The notes beneath the pieces were generated by a model that was not told the DNA's origin, made no database searches, and was given only the letters and a program-made list of their open reading frames with translations. A stretch of DNA of 64,000 nucleotides, taken from Dioscorea cayenensis subsp. rotundata. Lineage: Eukaryota > Streptophyta > Magnoliopsida > Dioscoreales > Dioscoreaceae. Positions 37,545 through 49,884 of the stretch are shown here, piece after piece. The stretch is from assembly GCF_009730915.1 (NCBI RefSeq), contig NC_052474.1, positions 1,585,501 to 1,649,500 on the forward strand. The letters are read 5' to 3'. Within the stretch, counting starts at the first letter, position 1; each line of letters opens with the position of its first letter. The position numbers and the translations under genes were made by a program.

Positions 37545-38449
37545 CAACGTTTGAAGACGAAATACAACGACAAGTAAAAGTTGAACACATATTATTATTT
37601 TGAACAAACAAGAGGCTTGGTTTGATTTTCAAATTTTCACCCTGGCCTGTCCACCCCTGCAGAAAAGCTTTTCCCTTGTCGGTTGTTCTTCCTTGAGGCC
37701 TGGGTCGATTTGATTGCAAACCAGCACGATCAACCGTCACCACAGCCCGCTGGCCCGATAGATCTGCCTGGTTCCGAACCAAACCAGCCTGGGATCAACG
37801 AACGGTCAACGAAAAATGTTCAACGTCCATCCAACAAGTCCGGCGATTCACGTCGAACATCAAAACATTCCAACCGGTTATTTGACCAAACCATAACGAA
37901 ATGAACACTGTCGCCCACCAGCTCATCAGCGTCAGGCAGCAGCTGGCACTTCTCAACTTATTTGCCTCACGGCGGCTTATCGCGTCACTCTTTTGACAAT
38001 TGAAGAATGCCACGCATCATTTTTGTTCTTTATTTTGATAGCACAATCATTATTTACAGGCCCGGCCCGTACAGCGACATGATGAACCGTTGGTTACGCC
38101 AACGACGGCCATCTCCAAAGAGTATTTCGATACCGATATCCGCGATAACGTATTTCGTTTCTTCAACTTGCTGTCACCCCATAATGCCGCGTACGCCTGT
38201 TCACGAGCCTCGACAACATCGTCAACGCTTTGGCGATTGCACCGAAAATCATATCTATTATAACATAACGGAAGCCAAACCCTTTCCTGCCTGTTACGTA
38301 CATTCGGTTGAATCATCTTCGTACTGCACCACCGATAACAATCAGTCTGATGTGAAATACTAGTTAAATAATATTGTGTTAATATATTATTCTATTTATA
38401 AATGAATAACCAGTTACAAAACACGAGCAGTCAGCAAAAATAAAATGCA
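37545..38449. other. CpG-rich unidentified segment at the contig edge
   Basis: Directly after the gap the composition changes: many CG dinucleotides and less AT than the neighbours. One plus-strand frame from about 38060 reads EPLVTPTTAISKEYFDTDI and then DNVFRFFNLLSPHNAAYA before a stop near 38263, preceded by an acceptor-like TTATTTACAG. I do not recognise a family. It could be an exon fragment, a transposon piece or foreign DNA at a contig end. Confidence 0.4.
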
Positions 38450-38871
38450 GATTTCAGGTCTCATCAAAATCAATGATACTTACCAGGGTCAATCCTATTA
38501 TTATTATCGTGCACTTTGTCTGTTGTTAGAAACATTTACAAACAAAATATACATCATCGTTAATCTCAATTGGCTTCAGTTGGCCGCAAGATTTTTCCCC
38601 GTTTGTTGAATCAAAAGTATCACTATGGATAACCTTTCTGCATAATTCATTAGGCAGCCATTGCAGAAGTCAATCTTTGTTTGTACAATAATACAACAAA
38701 TGATAGTAATCAATCTCTCTCGGTAGTTTGTAGCCATTGGTTTCTTTCCAATGTTCAGCAATACAATTTGAAAGGGAGAAATAGTGACATTCTTTCCTTT
38801 TGCCCATTAAAGTAAAATGTAATCCCTTACAACGAGAAAGAGCATCAAAAGAAGATGAGGAAATAATGCAA

Positions 38872-38905
<34 letters not shown>

Positions 38906-39300
38906 CATAACTTTTACAAGAACAAGAATAAAGTAGTATAGAAAAAGCACTCTCCCTTTAACCTTCTTTTATGCCTTTTTATTTTGAAGTCATCTCATCT
39001 TATTTCAGAATCAGATTATTTCCTGATCCTCCCCTATCATAGTTTAATACTTATTTTTTAACCACAATATAAAAAAATAACATCATATGAGGATACACCA
39101 TGTCAGGCTGTGTTAGAAGAAGACCGTATCGGGCTAGTTCTGGAACCATACGAGACTTTTTTATTTTTGAGCACCCCAGTGTCTTTTCTTTACACACTTA
39201 CACACTGCCTCAATCAAAGGTGGTCTTCAGTTATAAATGATCAATTTTGAGAAGTTGATCATAGACTTTGCGTAAAGCATGCATGGTTATTTTATTGCTA
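38450..39300. repeat. Inverted-repeat arm B (left), partner at 40370-41290
   Basis: The reverse complement closely matches 40370-41290. For example AAAGCACTCTCCCTTTAACC near 38944 pairs with GGTTAAAGGGAGAGTGCTTT near 40731. The (TA)n/(TG)n tract near 38872-38906 pairs with the one near 40790-40820. Differences are mostly small insertions and deletions. The arm has no recognisable gene. Confidence 0.85.
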
Positions 39301-40149
39301 TTTGCTATATTATTATATAATTTTACTTAAAATTTTAAAATAGAATGGAAATCTGTTTGGTTCATGTTCTAAATTTTAATTTGACACAAACCTTTAGCTA
39401 CAAACGTTAAAATTTGAGCTAAAGCCCTCATTTGAAACCACAACCACACACAAACAGTCCATGTTCAAACAATTGATGTGTTAAGCTCCAAATTGAATTG
39501 CTTACTCATAATTATATTGTTTGAATGAGAGGCCTTTATAATAAAAATCATAGTTACTATAAAAGCTTTGTTATCACGGCTAACTCATAAAATTTAATTT
39601 AACTTAGTATATAACAACGTCACTTCTATGGAAAAGATATTTGATAATGGCTGAGGGGAAGTGAGGGATGACTTTTGACCATTCCAAATATGTGATTTTT
39701 AATCATAGCCCATTATCTATTTTATTCGCACTCAAAACGTGGGGACACGCTTTGTCTACATACTAATTAATAAATCAATTGTATCTCTTTCAATTATGAT
39801 GTTGAGTTGTTGATCAAACTTAAAAGTCAAAATTAGATCTAATCCATCCCTCTCATCACTTGGCTTTGTGATACATCCAACAACCATTCAAGATCACAAA
39901 AGGTGATTGAAATAGAACAACAGACTTTTACAGGTTGCTTTATGCCCCACCTCATTTTCATTTTGACTATATAGTCTTTCACAAATTATGATATTTCAAA
40001 TAAAGTATTTAAATAAATGTTGACACGTCATATATGTTTAGATTTGAATCGATTTGATATGAAACATTTATTACAGAGATACCATATCTAACAAAAATAC
40101 CACTAAAAAAAATTCATATTAATTAGAGATAAAACATTAGGAATAAAAA
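39301..40149. repeat. Direct repeat copy A' (between the two inverted arms)
   Basis: A second copy of 35217-36139 in the same orientation. Most long T or A runs of the first copy are shortened or replaced here, giving about 75 bp less. It forms most of the spacer between the two inverted arms. Confidence 0.85.
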
Positions 40150-40369
40150 ATATGCGAGACTAAATTATAATTTAAGATTTCAAATTAATTTAGATTTATC
40201 AAATATGTGTATTGCATTCTCTAGGGGCATGGTTTTGCTATGATGTATTTCTCTATTTTTATCTTGTGTGCTATATATATCACGTGATCCATTAGAAGTA
40301 GACTCGTTTGTTTATAACTTGTCTCATTTAAGAATAAATACGCGCTTTTATCTATTTTTATTTATAATC

Positions 40370-40786
40370 AAATATAAATATAACCAAATGGCAATAAAAC
40401 TAACCACGCACGCAAAGACCCATGTTTCCACGATCAACTCTCAAAATCGATCATTTATAACCGAAGCACCTACCTTCGATTGAGTAGCGTAAGTGTGTGT
40501 AAAAGACACTCGCAATTTAACTCCAAAAATAGTCATCTCACGTATTGCCCTACTAAGCTTATTCTTCTTTGGCCTTCTTCTAACACACCTGATCATGACG
40601 TGATCCTCATACGACGTTATTTTTATATGTGGTTAAAAATAAGTATTAAACTACGATAGTGAGGACTCGGGAAATAATCTGATTCGAAATAAGATGAGAT
40701 GACTTCAAAATAAAAAGGCATAAAAGAAGGTTAAAGGGAGAGTGCTTTTTCTATACTACTTTATTCTTGTTCTTGTAAAAGTTATG

Positions 40787-40820
<34 letters not shown>

Positions 40821-41290
40821 TTGCATTATTTCCTCATCTTCTTCTTTTGATGCTCTTTCCTCGTTGTAAGGATTACATTTACTTTGTGGGCCAAAGGAAA
40901 GAATATGTCACTTTCTTCTCCCTTTCAAATTGTATTGCTGAACATTGGAAAAGAAAACCAATGGCTACAAGCCTACCGAGAGAGATTGATTACTATCATT
41001 TATTTATGTGTGTACAAACAAGATTGACTTCTACCAATGGCTACCTAATAGATTATGCAGAAAAGTTATCCTTAGTGATGTCTTTTGATTTAACAATGTA
41101 GGGGGAAAAAAAATCTTGCAGCCAACTTCAAATAATTGAGATTAACGATGATGTGTGTGTGTATATATGTTTTGTTTGTAGTATTTTTTAAATAAATGTT
41201 TCTAACAATACAATATTTTCTTTAAAATGAGATAGGAATTATTTTGATAATAAATAATAGGATTATTTTAAATTTAAATTATCATTGATT
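40370..41290. repeat. Inverted-repeat arm B (right), partner at 38450-39300
   Basis: Reverse-complement partner of the left arm. The arms are about 850-920 bp with a spacer of about 1.07 kb, so the whole would fold as a long hairpin. A frame of 119 codons at 40742-41101 exists only because it is AT-rich and has no recognisable domain. Confidence 0.85.
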
Positions 41291-42823
41291 TTTTTTTATG
41301 AAGTTTTTAAATTATCCTCTATGTCTTATGTGCTCTCATTTTTTATTTTCTTTGTACTCTCGTGTTTTATTAACAAGTTTGTATTTATTCATTTTATATA
41401 AATAGAATAAAATATAATAGCCACAATATTTTATTTAACTAAATTTAATTTTTCGCATAGATTATTTAGTTATTTATCTCAATTGTTTTAGTGCAAAGAT
41501 GAACCTAATTATTGAATAATATAAAAATATATATACATGTAAACATATAAAGGAAAAAAGTTTAAACTTCATTTATATTATAATAAAATATAATTTTCAA
41601 TTTTTAATCCTCATACAATCATAAAAACATTGAGAAACATTAATCACATATATTATCCGAAAAAGGCTACATGGACAAAATGTTATTATATTACATATTG
41701 ACACATTATAAAAATTAACTGTAAATTTTGAGAAAGAAAACAAAAAAATATACTACATTATATGGATATCAATCAAAATACTCTTTTTGAATAGCCATCG
41801 TTACAATAACCAAACAGTTAAGACATTGAATCGTCATAATAAAACCCTAATACACAATTTAGATATAAATAAATGTGTTGTGCTCCTGTATACATATTAT
41901 CAAAATAAAATAAAATAAAAAAATAAATAAATGGCATTCACTCTAATTTCTATCAAAATAAATAAGCATGATGCATGCATACATGAAATAAAAATAAAAA
42001 TTGAAGTACCAATATGTACAACCTTTAATAAATACTAAATGACGTTTGGCTTAATTTATTTATTTTGTTATTTATTTTATAAATTTGATAAACTACTTAC
42101 ACTCTATTAATGAGTTAGAATAATTTTGAACTTCAGAATGTTCAGCGAGAAAAATGAAATACCGGACTTATATTAATGTTGGAATAGACATTTAGCAAAA
42201 AGAGCTTATTTTTCATTAATATAATTCATTGTCCAAAACAGACGTTCAGAATTGGGCGTCCAAATCAAGGGGGCCCAGCATTACATGGGCTGTATGGGCT
42301 TAACGTTGGTTGATAAATGTACTTTAGTTTTTTTTAATCAAATTATTTAAATATTAAAAAGGAAAGACAACCACAATAAGAAGGGCTTTTCTCTTTAGGG
42401 TGGACCAGGTTAAGGGGTGTGCAAGAAAATTTGAAAAATCAAACCAAAATATTTGTTAACTTTTATTCAAAAAAAAATATATATATATTTGTTAACTTTT
42501 ACTTGTCATTTTGTATTTTTATTTCATCTTTCAAACCAATTTTTTTTATTTAAAAAAAAATCACAAAGTTTTACCTGTTATGTATATATACATTGTGTAA
42601 AAAGATTTTTAAAAAATGGTTTAAACCTTTGAGCAATTAAAAAATATTTAAATAAAAAATATTTTTCATAAATAAAATCATTTCTTATTTATGAAATGAT
42701 ATATTAACAATCAATATTTTTAAGTTGATATATATATATATATATATATATTTTTTCAAATCACCAGTTTTGGAGGTAGGGTAAAAGTAATAGAGTCCCA
42801 TAAAATACAAACCTCTTTTCGAT
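41291..42823. other. AT-rich intergenic DNA
   Basis: No gene or RNA recognised. It contains long A/T tracts and a (TA)n run near 42728-42751. Confidence 0.4.
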
Positions 42824-43341
42824 GAGTAATGATATTTTTACCGAATAGATTTCCCGAATGACGTGGATGTTAAGTTGGTATCCATGTCAACATCCACGTT
42901 ATTCTTTCGTTATTTTTTTTAAAAAAAAATTTAATTTCTCTTTATTATCTAAATCCCAAATTTAAACATTTAATCGTAAAAGATAAACATATAAATGATA
43001 AACCGAAAACCCCTCCCTAAACCATAGATTAGAAATCACAAACCCCTGCTTGTTTAGGGTTTAGGGCTTAGGATTTAGAGGTTAGGCATGTTAGGGTTTA
43101 GTATTTATTATTTAGGGTTTTTAGATTTTTAGTTTATAGATTTTGGAGTATTTGGGTTTATGATTTTAGATATAGTTTTATAATTTTTTTTAATTTTAAG
43201 TATTTAAGAATTTTTAAAGTTCAAATTTGAAGTTTATATAAAAAAAATAATGACGTGGATGAGGATGTGAATGACAAGTTGGGCATCCACGTCATTCGAA
43301 AATCTATTTGGTAAATCAATTCGATAAAAATAACATTGCTC
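42824..43341. mobile_element. Mutator-like MITE with 9-bp target-site duplication
   Basis: A 518-bp non-coding element. The left end starts GAGTAATGATATTTTTACCG. The reverse complement of the right end starts GAGCAATGTTATTTTTATCG, and the similarity continues inward to CGAATGACGTGGATG. It is flanked by a perfect direct repeat CTTTTCGAT (42815-42823 and 43342-43350). Nine-base target duplications and long inverted ends are typical of Mutator-like elements. The interior carries several TTTAGGG/AAACCCT-like pieces (about 43015-43125). No transposase is present. Confidence 0.85.
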
Positions 43342-44997
43342 CTTTTCGATAAGTTTTTTTCATATATATAATGATTATTTAAACTCAAACCAGTTATTTA
43401 ATCGACCTCTATCACATGAATCATTTTTTTTTATACATTGATATTTTTATTTCATTTTTTTTACTTTTAACATACACTGTTACTCACAGAGGGTGTATAT
43501 ATATATATATAAATTTTTTAAAATTCTAATGATATTATGCATTATCTAAAAGGGCAGTACACTTTGGTTATCCGAATCCTACATGGCATGATCCCATTGG
43601 ATGAATGAATTCCATAAGATTTTAGAAGTGGAGCTATACCTAAAGCAATGGGACCAGCATTCATTGAGGATGTGGTTGCTTTCATAATTCATTGAGATTA
43701 TAATCCATGGAAGTACGTAGAAAGCACTCATTTTATTGAAACTTAACCAAATTCTTCTCATATGGCTCCACTTCGAATCTACATCAATCTCTATTGAGTT
43801 CTTGACAACAAATGTCACATATTAATTATCTTAAGTTGATTTATACACCATCTTGGTACTTTTCTTGCTAGAAATATCAAATTTAAAGTGCATTATCGTA
43901 GTAAACTTAACTATGATTTGATAATTAAGTTTTCATAATTAAGCTTATCATAATAATGCAGCATCCTGTTTCTTTAAACAGTGACAGTTCAAAAGGAATT
44001 TGTCTTCTATAATTGGAGATACCCTTTCTCAATTTTTTTTTTCTTGTTTTGTTTCAAAAAATGGTAATTTCTTATTGAAATTGTAAATTTTCTCATAGAA
44101 TTTTAGTTTGATTAGTGATATGTATATATATCCATATCAATTTCTATCACAGCTAGCACATGTTTTGTGTCATTTAATTGTTGAAGTGTCAATATTGAAG
44201 TCTTACTTTAAAAGAGTTCAAAGAAAATCTTGATACTATCTACAAATAGAGTAGAATATGACTCGATAAATTCTCACATTTGATAGTTAGGTTGTTGTAT
44301 CTTATTCTATCATATAACAGGCAAACACAATTCAAAAGAAATTCGAATTTTTGAACTAAAATAATCATGTTTTTGTAATGCATGAACAAATTTATAAACT
44401 TTGATTATTTTTATTAAAAAAAATAAATAAAAATTTATCAATAAATTTTGTCACATAAAAAAAAGTGATTTTGAATTCAAATCTTTATGTATGAGAAAAA
44501 AAAATACTGATTCAAAAATATTTTTTTTATAAACTAAAAAAATTACAATAATTTTATATATTATATTTTATATTAAATTCTCTATGTGAAGAAAAAAAAA
44601 CATATATCACCAATACGTAAATATACATATACAGCATTAAATATTAAATATTAAATATATAACCCAGCATAATAAAGTTAAACAAACCCCTGACAAAGCC
44701 CACAGAAAAACACACACACACACACAGAGAGAGAAGAATGAATCAGTTAATTCCACGTGGCAAATGAGGAGCAAGCATATGATGAAGGATATTTCCCGCC
44801 TTCTGTTAAAAGGCATCGTGATTGATTCAATGATCGTGCGGTGGAGAGATGAGTGTAATCCCCCACTCCAACCTCATCCGCATATATGAGATGCTTTGCC
44901 ACGTGGAGCCGAACCGAATAGTCGTCGTCTGTGGTGTGGATATCATCTACCTCTCTCGCTCTCTCTGTGGGCGGAGGAGCTCACCAGCTCTTAATCA
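43342..44997 (+). promoter_or_regulatory. Intergenic DNA and promoter of the CPBP gene with two G-boxes
   Basis: Mostly AT-rich with no gene. Near the gene, CACGTG cores lie at 44754-44759 and 44900-44905, about 240 and 95 bp before the start codon. Close pairs of G-boxes are common in light-responsive promoters of plastid-protein genes. Their role here is inference. Confidence 0.45.
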
Positions 44998-47696
44998 ATG
45001 GCGGTGTGCCCCTTGGCCTCCCCACGCTCTTCAACCTCTCTCGATCTCTCTCCCTCTCCATTCATGGAGCTTAGCTTCGTCTCCTCTCGATCTGTTTCTC
45101 CGATCCCTTCTTCGTCTTCATCTTCGTCTTCGTCCTCGAGTCTTGGTATTTGGATCGGGGAGAAGAGGAAAGGGATCCGAAAAACTAGGGTGACGTTTAG
45201 GATTAGGTCATCGGCGGAAAGAAGCGGGGATAGAATCGATGAAGATGATCGCCGGCGAGCTGGGTTCGTCGCCGTCGATGTCCCGACGCCGGCGACCACG
45301 ACAACGGCTATCAATCGGAGCCTCGGCGCTGCGGACACTGAGTTTCCTGTTTGGGAGAAGCTTGGCGCTGTTGTGAGACTGAGCTATGGGATCGGTGAGA
45401 TCGATCATCCATTCAATCTCTCTCTCTTTGAGGTGTTGATCTCTTGAAATTTTTGTTTGAATTCTTAGTTTGGTGTTGATGGGGTTGTTAGGTGTGTATG
45501 GGGCGATGGCGCTCGCCGGGAAGTTCATTTGCGAGATGACGGGGATCGATTCCACCGGAGGGTTTCATCCATCGCTGAAAGCCATCGTCGATGGTCTTGG
45601 CTACGCTGCGCCACCGATCATGGCTCTGCTTTTCATCTTAGACGTATGTGCATCTGATCTTCTTAAAATTTCAAGTAATTTGCAAAAAAAAAAAATTTAA
45701 ATTTCTAGTGACCCATTGATTCTAATTTCTTGAGAAATTCCACTGTTTATTAGAGATTTTAATTTAGATCAAAATGCATTCAATGACACGCTTTCGTGAG
45801 AATGATTGATATATATATATATATATATTGGGTGAAAAATTCTATAAATTAGGATGAGGTGGTTAAGCATTCACCGCATGCTCGTGCCATTAGAGATGTG
45901 GAAGATGAGGAGCTCAGGAGCTTTTTCTATGGCATGTCTCCTTGGCAGGTATAGGCTGTATAGCTGAAAATGATGCACGCTTTTCAAATTTTTTTTTTTT
46001 TCCCTTTTTAATTTCTTTTTGATGGGATTTCTCATGGCTGAAAGGATATTAAACTAATTATATATATTTTTCAATCTCGTACTTAGTTCATACTTATTGT
46101 GATTGCAAGCTCAGTAGGTGAGGAATTGTTCTATCGAGTGGCTGTTCAGGTATGTCAAGTGCTTGGTTATTCTTACTTTGTTCTCCATTTTTAGCGTACT
46201 GTAAACATGTTTGGTGTTTGATATACATAAATATTAGGAAATATTAAATTCGGGAGGAGATGATTATCAAGCAATATTAATTTGTTCATATGTGTTGTGC
46301 CGGTTTAAGAAATTATTAATAAAGTGATTTTAATGATGTATTTTTTTTTTGAAATAAATATTAATAAACCACATATTTATTGAAAAAGAAAAGATCAACA
46401 TAGTTTAGATATCTGTTTCTAAAGATTTTTTGTCTGAAAAATTATCAATTCAGACATCAATAATTATGGAGTATGGGAAATAAAGTAGCTTCCAGAATTT
46501 GATAGTCAAGCTATACATGCTAGCTTTGTTGGCTCAAATATATATTAATTTAGTCGCCGAATAGAACGTGTGATGTGGTCTGATGCGTGAATGTAATTGG
46601 AAATGTTTTACATAGACTAGGTCGTTGCTGAACTTTGAACTATATTAATTTCAGCTGCTCTATGTAGGTAATTAAACTAAAGTGGCAGGTCTGGAATGAT
46701 ATTAATTAAAATAATCTTTGTACTAAAGTGTCTCAATTGGTCTATATTCTCATGGCACTAGGTGACAAGAGTAGGTTCAAAACTGAATTATATTGTATGA
46801 ACCAGACAGCACCATGTGATACAGCTGTGCCTCCACCTTCTAAAAATTGCTTATTATATAAGAGAACGGGAACAACAACAAACCTTCCTTCTAAATAAAG
46901 TTCTCGGTCATTATATAAGAAATTGAGAGCAAGTATTTTATTCTGTTAATTAAAAAATGAAACCCGGAAGTGGTCATGAACGGCATCACAGAAAATCATT
47001 GCAACTTGCTATATCTTTTACATAGAACTAAAAGCACTCATCCTCGTGATGATTCTAATGTTTTAAAATTAAATCTTTGCAACAACACAGGGAGCTTTAG
47101 CTGATATGTTTCTGAGAGGTGCTGATCTCATCAAGGATGCACGTGGGATTGCTTCTCTGGTAAGTGCTGGTCTAAAATTTAATTTTCCATGACAGCCAAA
47201 TATCTAGTTTTACTAACTCTCAATATATCATTTTTTTTTTTGCATGTAGACTGGGATGCTACCTCTCTTTGTTCCATTTGCTCAAGCATTTGCGGCTGTT
47301 ATCACAGCTGCACTTACGGGTTCGCTCTATTATGTGGCCACTGCTCCAAAAGGTGCGCTTTTAGAAACTATTGTCGCCTAGACTACTGCTACTCTATTAG
47401 TAATATGCCATAATGTATATAATGGATTGTTGGGAATGAGACCTTTGTTGTTTTGTTTTTGCGCAGATCCCACCTACGTGGTCGCTCCAGTATTACGTTC
47501 TCGGCCTGGCCGTGAAGATCTCAAGAAGCTTTTTGCAGGTTTGCTTCTTGCCATAAACATCACATGATGTTCCATGATGATATTCTCAAGTGTTTTGTTT
47601 ATATGTTTATTTATTTATATGTATAATCATTATGTAGGTAAATATGTTTTATAAACAACCACAACTTAATATTTAAAAAAATGATCATGTAAAAAC

Positions 47697-47742
<46 letters not shown>

Positions 47743-48649
47743 TATTATTTATCTAGTTTTATTTTATCATCATTAAATGATAAAATGTACTTAATTTAGA
47801 CTCACACACAGGTTTAATTTTTTGAATAATCACTAAAATTTGGTAAAATTACAGTTTGCTCATTCAAGTTTGATTTGTTTCTAAATAATCACTGAAGTTA
47901 CTAATTATTTCAAATGCCAATCACCCGAATGATTACCAGCTTCATTAGCTGACGTGGACACCGTGAAAAGTCCAATCAACATTTAGAAAACTGTGTACAC
48001 GTCAGCTAATGAAGCATGTAATCGTTCGGTGACTGACATTTGAAATAATTAGTAAATTCAGTGATTATTTAGAAATAAATCAAACTTGAGTGAGCAAACT
48101 GTAACTTTACTAAACTTTAGTGATTATTCAAAAAATTAAACCCACACACACACCAGGTGGACTATCATATTTTCAAGAGAAGGGAATATGTAAAAATATG
48201 TATGATATCATGTATAGAGGAGGACATATAGTAAATTTAGAAACAGATGAGTGAGGCATCATGTTTCCACAGAGGAATATATTTGAAAAAACCTTTGTGT
48301 AATAAGTCAATTATTTTGATCGAGAAAACGACCTGGGTAACTTTTTTTTTTGTGTGCATGCAGCTTGGTACGAGAGAAGGCAAATGAAGAAGATATACTC
48401 TCCCCTCTTAGAAGGCTTGTTGGCTTTGTATCTCGGTTTTGAATGGATTCAGGTAAATTAAATATACTGCCACTTACAGTGATTTTACACTGAAGATTAA
48501 TATAAAACACATACACACAAACACATAATATATTGTTAACCTTTTTGTGTGGATGGATGCAGACTGATAAAAATATCCTTGCGCCCATGATAACACACGG
48601 CATATACTCAGCTGTGGTCCTTGGCCACGGGCTGTGGAAAAATCCATGA
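44998..48649 (+). CDS. Chloroplast CPBP-family (CAAX protease-like) membrane protein
   Basis: Belongs to the CPBP/ABI family of integral-membrane glutamic proteases (CAAX amino-terminal protease-like), probably in a plastid membrane. The substrate is unknown. Nine exons: 44998-45394, 45492-45643, 45853-45948, 46087-46149, 47091-47159, 47250-47352, 47467-47538, 48364-48452, 48563-48649. All have GT-AG borders and are in phase, giving 375 residues. The first 60-80 residues are Ser/Arg-rich with an 11-Ser run and look like a transit peptide. Motif 1 (E-E-x3-R) is GEELFYR with E227, E228 and R232. The motif-3 His is in THGIYSAVV (H359). Hydrophobic helices lie at about 150-182, 216-236 and 262-290, and near the C-terminus. 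The ATG at 44998 opens the transit-peptide frame. No stop or frameshift. Intron 7 contains a fold-back element. Confidence 0.9.
47811..48142. mobile_element. Fold-back MITE inside CPBP intron 7
   Basis: Almost the whole 332-bp element is one inverted repeat. GGTTTAATTTTTTGAATAAT at 47811 pairs with its reverse complement ending at 48142, and pairing continues inward through TTACAGTTTGCTCA and ATTATTTCAAATG to GCTTCATTAGCTGACGTG. It is non-coding and would form a long hairpin in the pre-mRNA. The flanks are CACACA-rich, so a target duplication cannot be read safely. Confidence 0.75.
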
Positions 48650-49884
48650 ACACAGGCGTCGGCTACGTCAAAGAATCCATCAAGTTAGGGTCGAAGCCAG
48701 AAACTCTAATAAATTATAGCCGAGTATATATACGCTGAATGTAAGCTTGCATTCCGTTGAGACCAAGTTCTATAATACGCTGGAGGGATGGGGGTTTCAT
48801 TTAAAGTAGCCCAAAGATAAAGGAATGTAATTATCATTATATTATATATTGAAATAATATACTGCTAGAGTTGAAATATTGGTACTCCCACTATGTACAT
48901 TTGTATGCAATGCATGTATATGCCTTAGGGCCCTGGCTTATACAGCTAGCAAGAATTTTGTAGTGTGAGGTTTTGTATGTTTATGTATATTCTACGTTGG
49001 TTGAATTTAATAATTTTTTTATTTTTCAAAAAGAATTAATCATTTTTATTTTACTATTCGACCAATACTTGAAAAAAAAATATATAGCTACTTCAACTGT
49101 TTATTAATTTTAACAAGTGTTATCAAATGACAGGATAAACTTTTTTAAAAGGTTACCAGATTATTATTATATTATTTTAGAGTCCTAACTTCAAATTGAA
49201 TAAAAATATTACCTCAACATCTATTTTGATAATTTATAATGATGTTGCGCCAAAAATCCTATGTCGGCATCTGATTTACATGTTGACACACCCAATTGGG
49301 ACTGCCATGTCATTGAAGTTGGCCACCTCAAAGAAGCCACGCTGGCAAACCACTACATTTTCATACTTAAAGCTTAAGAGTCCCTGGCCTTTCTTGAATG
49401 TACCATAAAAATCTCAAAAATAAAAATTATTCGTTCAATTAGAACCCATTAATCTTTTAACATTCATTAATCAAGCTTACCATCTCGCCAGACCACGTAA
49501 GATAGCACAGTTGTCTAATTCAACGCTTTATCAGTTGAACAGAAAAGATGTGATATGTAAATCAGTAAATGTCATATCCAGCCATCTAACAAAAAAGATG
49601 TGATGTGTGAGGGTCATATCCAACCATCCTCGGAATATGTTTTTATTCTAATATTTGAGGATTTTAATGAAGAAAATGGCTCCTAAACAGCTATTAAACT
49701 TAATTAAAAAAGCCCAAGGCAGGCAGCATATGTTGACCACTGAACAGTAACCTGACATAGAAAATATTGGTTGATATAATTAGATTAAACTAACGGACTA
49801 TCATACTTTAAATAAAACAGTAGTTCGAAGTGGTAAGTCAGTAGCACCCGGCATCAAACCCTGGAAATTAACAGCAGCGCACCT
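48650..49884. other. Intergenic region between convergent genes
   Basis: Holds the 3' UTRs of the CPBP gene (+) and the acetylornithine deacetylase gene (-), followed by AT-rich DNA. A small frame at 49196-49408 has no recognisable domain. Nothing else seen. Confidence 0.4.

Noticed and set aside
36282-37782. Open frames of 350-440 codons across 36282-37782 on both strands
   Set aside because: They run through the 1000-N gap and exist only because N is not read as a stop.
40742-41101. 119-codon frame starting in a (TA)n tract
   Set aside because: It lies inside the inverted-repeat arm, begins in a microsatellite and has no recognisable domain.
44849-45193. Alternative frames over CPBP exon 1 (plus and minus strand)
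   Set aside because: Low-complexity Ser/Leu/Glu readings of the transit-peptide coding region. Only the 44998 frame continues through all splice junctions.
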